DNA from: Aureobasidium sp. EXF-3400
Taxonomy: Eukaryota; Ascomycota; Dothideomycetes; Dothideales; Saccotheciaceae
Assembly (NCBI GenBank): GCA_024195585.1
Contig: SWBL01000704.1
Location: 1-10,831 of the forward strand
DNA length: 10,831 nt
Direction: 5' to 3'
In this document: positions 8,144-10,831 of the stretch, piece after piece
Layout: every line of letters begins with the position of its first letter
How positions within the stretch are numbered: position 1 is the stretch's first letter
Notes under the pieces: model-generated
Seen by the model: the letters and a program-made list of their open reading frames with translations, nothing else
Told to the model about the DNA's origin: nothing
The model's database searches: none
Position numbers and translations under genes: made by a program

Positions 8144-8544
8144 GGTGAAGGAGGGCGGCGCGTAATATGGGTGAGGATGGAGCAAGCTGCAGTTGAGGAG
8201 GGGGAAGCAGAATGCGAAGCTGTGGGTGGAAGAAGACGGATTTGAAATCGCAGGTGGTATAGAGTACGGCGACACGTAGGAACTGCCAGGAAGGGACTGG
8301 GATTAATGACGGAAGCGACGTTCAAGCGCGTCCCGGCAACTGCGACTGGACTGGACGAGACCGTCTGTGCTCATGACGCACCTGCTGCATGGTGCTTCAC
8401 CTGGAGCTTCACTGAGACGACTTTCACTCCCCCACACTTGTGCATCTACACTATCAACGTAGTGCTGTCTTCTATTCGACCCTACATCTTCTGACGATCA
8501 TTTCAACTCATCAACAACAACACTTTCTACACACATCAACCATC
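8144..8544. promoter_or_regulatory. Bidirectional promoter between VAP and the UBX gene
   Basis: This is the 401-bp interval between two divergent start codons. The right part (8440-8544) is an A/C/T-rich leader (caacaacaac..., catcaacc) typical before fungal start codons. The left part should be the VAP leader. Long open frames on both strands through here run into VAP introns or the UBX leader and are not genes. Confidence 0.55.
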
Positions 8545-9567
8545 ATGTCAGATATCGACAACCTCGTCGACATGGGCTTTGACCGTGAAAAGGCTACCCT
8601 CGCCATGAAGAAGGCCGGCAACTGTGCGTACCACTCTACAGCTCAGCTTTGCCTTTCTCAGCCTTTCTAATCATCTTCTAGTGGGAGCTGCTGTCGACTG
8701 GCTTAGCAACAACGCTGATAAATCCATCGAGGAACTTAAAGAGGACGAAGGCGAAGAAGAGTCGCCCCTGTCGTTACAGCCTGGCGAGCAAGCCAGAAGT
8801 CTGCTTTGCAAAGACTGTGGCAAGAAATTCCGGTCGACTGCTCAAGCAGAGTTTCATGCCAACAAGACGTATGTGCTCTTATTTCCTTGCCACCAACGTC
8901 CACGCTAACGCTGCCGTTTAGTGAGCATCAGAACTTCGAGGAGTCCACCGAAGAGATCGCCCCCTTGACCGAGGAAGAGAAAGCCGCCAGACTCGTAGAA
9001 CTACGTGAGAAGCTCGCCGCCAAACGTGCTGTTCAGTCAGAGCAAGATAAGGAAGACAAGAAGCGCAATGATCAAATCCGTCGCAAGGCTACAAAGGAAC
9101 AACAGGACATCAAGGAGGATTTGGCCAAGAAGGAACAGATCAAGGAAGCCGAGGCTAAGAGACGTGAGAAACAAGCCGACATCGAAGCCAAGAAGCGCAT
9201 TCAGGCAAAGATTGCTGCAGACAAGGAAGAGCGCCGCCTCAAGGCCGAAAGAGAGAAGGCCGCTCGTGCTGGTCAGTCTGCTGTTGCTGTCGATCCTACG
9301 CCAGTCGCAAAGCCTACTGTGCCCAAGACTGCCGCAAACTACACGGAAGCAAGACTACGACTCCAGACATCTGCTGGCACCATTCAAAAGACCTTCCCTG
9401 TTGAGACGACACTCTTCGAGGTTGCTCAAGCTCTGGGCCAGGAATCTGGTGTTCAGGTTAGCGAGTTTGTGCAGAACTTCCCGAAGAAGGTCTACGACAG
9501 TTCAGACTTTGGTCAAACACTGAAGGAGGCTGGGCTTGTACCAAGCGCTGCCCTGATCGTCAGATGA
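8545..9567 (+). CDS. UBA-zinc finger-UBX protein, UBXN1/SAKS1-like
   Basis: Likely ubiquitin-binding cofactor of the Cdc48/p97 AAA ATPase. Exons are 8545-8623, 8682-8868 and 8922-9567, giving 303 residues; introns are 58 and 53 nt, GT-AG. A UBA domain spans about 1-40, with the MGF loop at 10-12 and GAAVDWLSNNAD. A C2H2 finger follows: Cys69, Cys72, His85 and His91 in CKDCGKKF...AEFHANKTEHQNF, split by intron 2. Residues 95-215 are a long charged helix, probably coiled coil. The UBX domain occupies about 229-303, from YTEARLRLQTSAGTIQKTF to the end GLVPSAALIVR, which is very close to the end of animal UBXN1. The p97-contact loop reads F275-P276-K277 where FPR is usual, a conservative change. 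Human UBXN1 has the same UBA, coiled-coil and UBX order; the added finger is a fungal feature in my recollection. The start is the only Met that keeps the UBA helix. Confidence 0.92.
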
Positions 9568-10245
9568 GCTGGGCTTTACAACAATTCATGCAGCACGATT
9601 TGGCGAGGCGTTCAAAAAGGGGCATTTGGGACAAACTAGCTTGGAGGACTGGCTGTCGATATGAACTGGCAAATAGCAGCATAGCTTGTAGAGAGACGTC
9701 TAATAATACTGATCTGCGATGCTACTCGCAGTTACACGACCAGAATGTACTCGAGGGTATGTTGTGTCGAGCGACCCTGGCCTCTAGGATTTAGATGATT
9801 AAATGATTACCTGCTATGACATGTGAAGACGCATGTGACATGACGAAGGCGACCCTGTCAAAGCTGAATGCGGCTGATCGGCGGTATTGTTGCAAAAGGT
9901 GTTCTTCGAGATAGCTGAGCTCGAGCACCATAGGGCTATACGCGGCCTATCTATGTTTTAGTGAAGACAATTACCCTGTAGCAAAGTCTTGTTACATAAC
10001 AATTTTGATTTGGCAGGGGAAAGCTGGGGGAGAGGCGGCGGCGGGCGATGTCGGCGCACGGTTGGCCGCGTTGGCGTCGCGGGACTCGCAGGTGGCACTC
10101 GATTTTATTGAAGACCGCCCAGAACTGGTGAGTCAAAGGTTGACAGGGTGCAGTGTTGCTTACCTATTACTTCTGTGCATCTTTGGGGCCTTGTCACTTT
10201 GCTTCCTTCATCCTTTCCCCTTCACACCCCAATTCATTGCCCAAG
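9568..10245. other. UBX gene 3' flank and asparagine synthetase promoter
   Basis: The first part is the 3' flank of the UBX gene. The second is the asparagine synthetase promoter and leader. A GC-rich patch lies at about 10030-10085, followed by a perfect TGAGTCA at 10129-10135. From there to the start codon the sequence has no ATG and turns pyrimidine-rich, as expected for a leader. A short frame at 10048-10131 codes 27 residues but lies at or above the likely transcription start. Confidence 0.55.
10129..10135. promoter_or_regulatory. Gcn4/CPC1 (CpcA) binding site TGAGTCA
   Basis: A perfect match to the TGASTCA palindrome bound by Gcn4 in yeast and by CPC1/CpcA in filamentous fungi. It ends 110 bp before the asparagine synthetase start codon, which is a known target class of general amino acid control. 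The same heptamer also occurs once inside the VAP coding region (near 7170), so the position, not the match alone, gives it weight. Confidence 0.65.
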
Positions 10246-10831
10246 ATGTGTGGTATCTTTGCCTGCCACAGGTATGTTCCAATCTCTTGAGAGAGCTCAG
10301 ATCGCGTGCCCCTCAGTTCTCCAGATTAACAATTCAACAGCCATCCCGATGTGCAAAAGTTCAAGCCCACTGCCCTGCGCATGGGCAAGCAGATCCGCCA
10401 CCGTGGTCCCGATTGGAGTGGCAACCACACCTCCAACAACACTATCCTGGTCCACGAGCGTTTGAGTATCGTCGGTGTTGGTATGTAAAGGAGCCAGGAA
10501 ACATGCTATGCTTCGTCTCGGCCATCTGCTAAGACGTGTCTTCAGACTCTGGTGCCCAACCCCTGCTCAACGAGGATGGCAGTATTGCTCTCGCCGTCAA
10601 CGGTGAAATCTACAACCACAAGGTCTTGCGCAAGCACCTCAGCAAGCCTTACGACTTCAAGACTCACTCTGACTGTGAGGTCATCATTCCTCTGGTATGA
10701 AGCCTTTACAACAACTCTACGACGTCAATTGACAACATCCGCAGTACATGGAGCACGGCATCGACACTCCCAAGTTCCTCGATGGCATGTTCTCATGGGT
10801 CCTTCACGACAAGAAGCAGGACAGAGTCCTT
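10246..10831 (+). CDS. Asparagine synthetase (glutamine-hydrolysing), N-terminal part
   Basis: Converts aspartate to asparagine with ATP, taking ammonia from glutamine. Exons are 10246-10271, 10341-10480, 10546-10694 and 10745 to the window end; introns are 69, 65 and 50 nt, all GT-AG. The 134 visible residues are the class II glutamine amidotransferase domain. The start is fixed by Cys2 in MCGIFAC, the nucleophile exposed after Met removal. Other glutaminase residues sit at the numbers known from E. coli AsnB: Arg49 in HERLSIVG, Asn74-Gly75-Glu76 in VNGEIYNH, and Asp98 in [15 protein letters not shown] (28-36) and [12 protein letters not shown] are also diagnostic. The synthetase domain lies beyond the window. 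A Gcn4/CPC1 site upstream suggests induction on amino acid starvation. The very short first exon (26 nt) carrying only the catalytic N terminus is noteworthy. Confidence 0.96.

Noticed and set aside
7750..8325. 191-codon minus-strand open frame
   Set aside because: It runs through VAP exons and introns in a different frame and is a shadow of that gene.
9800..9850. Repeated CATGTGA-like words (gacatgtga, gcatgtgacatg)
   Set aside because: The copies are short, imperfect and without a regular spacing; not enough to claim a regulatory array.
10005..10532. 175-codon plus-strand open frame
   Set aside because: It crosses asparagine synthetase exons 1 and 2 and an intron out of frame and begins at a TTG; the asparagine synthetase model explains the region.

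Overview
The window reads as nuclear DNA of a filamentous ascomycete (subphylum Pezizomycotina). A Dothideomycete is my best guess, but the sequence alone does not fix the order. Genes are close together on both strands, separated by a few hundred bases. They are interrupted by 22 short introns of about 47 to 69 nt, mostly with GT..AG ends and CTAAC/CTGAC-like branch sites. Leaders are pyrimidine-rich. All recognised products are conserved eukaryotic housekeeping proteins. I see no transposon, tRNA, rRNA, CRISPR array or foreign gene cluster.

Layout. Bases 1-348 (-) hold the 5' part of mitochondrial porin (VDAC), with an unusual N-terminal insertion and a GC-AG intron. Bases 906-1902 (-) hold a four-pass membrane protein of a fungal uncharacterised family (DUF7598-like). 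Bases 1903-3433 are a long gap without a convincing gene. Bases 3434-3782 (+) encode a 60-residue SERF/4F5 protein with a 15-nt microexon. Bases 3975-4226 (-) are an unrecognised coding-like stretch. Bases 4374-5020 (-) encode a compact survival motor neuron (SMN) orthologue. Bases 5209-6529 (+) encode a NOP15/NIFK-type nucleolar RRM protein. Bases 6987-8143 (-) encode a VAP/Scs2 ER membrane protein. Bases 8545-9567 (+) encode a UBA-zinc finger-UBX protein of the UBXN1/SAKS1 type. From 10246 to the end (+) is the glutaminase part of asparagine synthetase, with a perfect Gcn4/CPC1 site just upstream.

The genes do not form a pathway cluster. Two divergent pairs share intergenic promoters: SMN with NOP15 (188 bp; snRNP assembly and ribosome assembly) and VAP with the UBX protein (401 bp). 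The points most worth a second look are the SMN gene with its residual coding signal downstream, the duplicated-looking N terminus and GC-AG intron of the porin, the SERF microexon, and the amino-acid-control site before asparagine synthetase. I found no evidence for a new multi-gene system.
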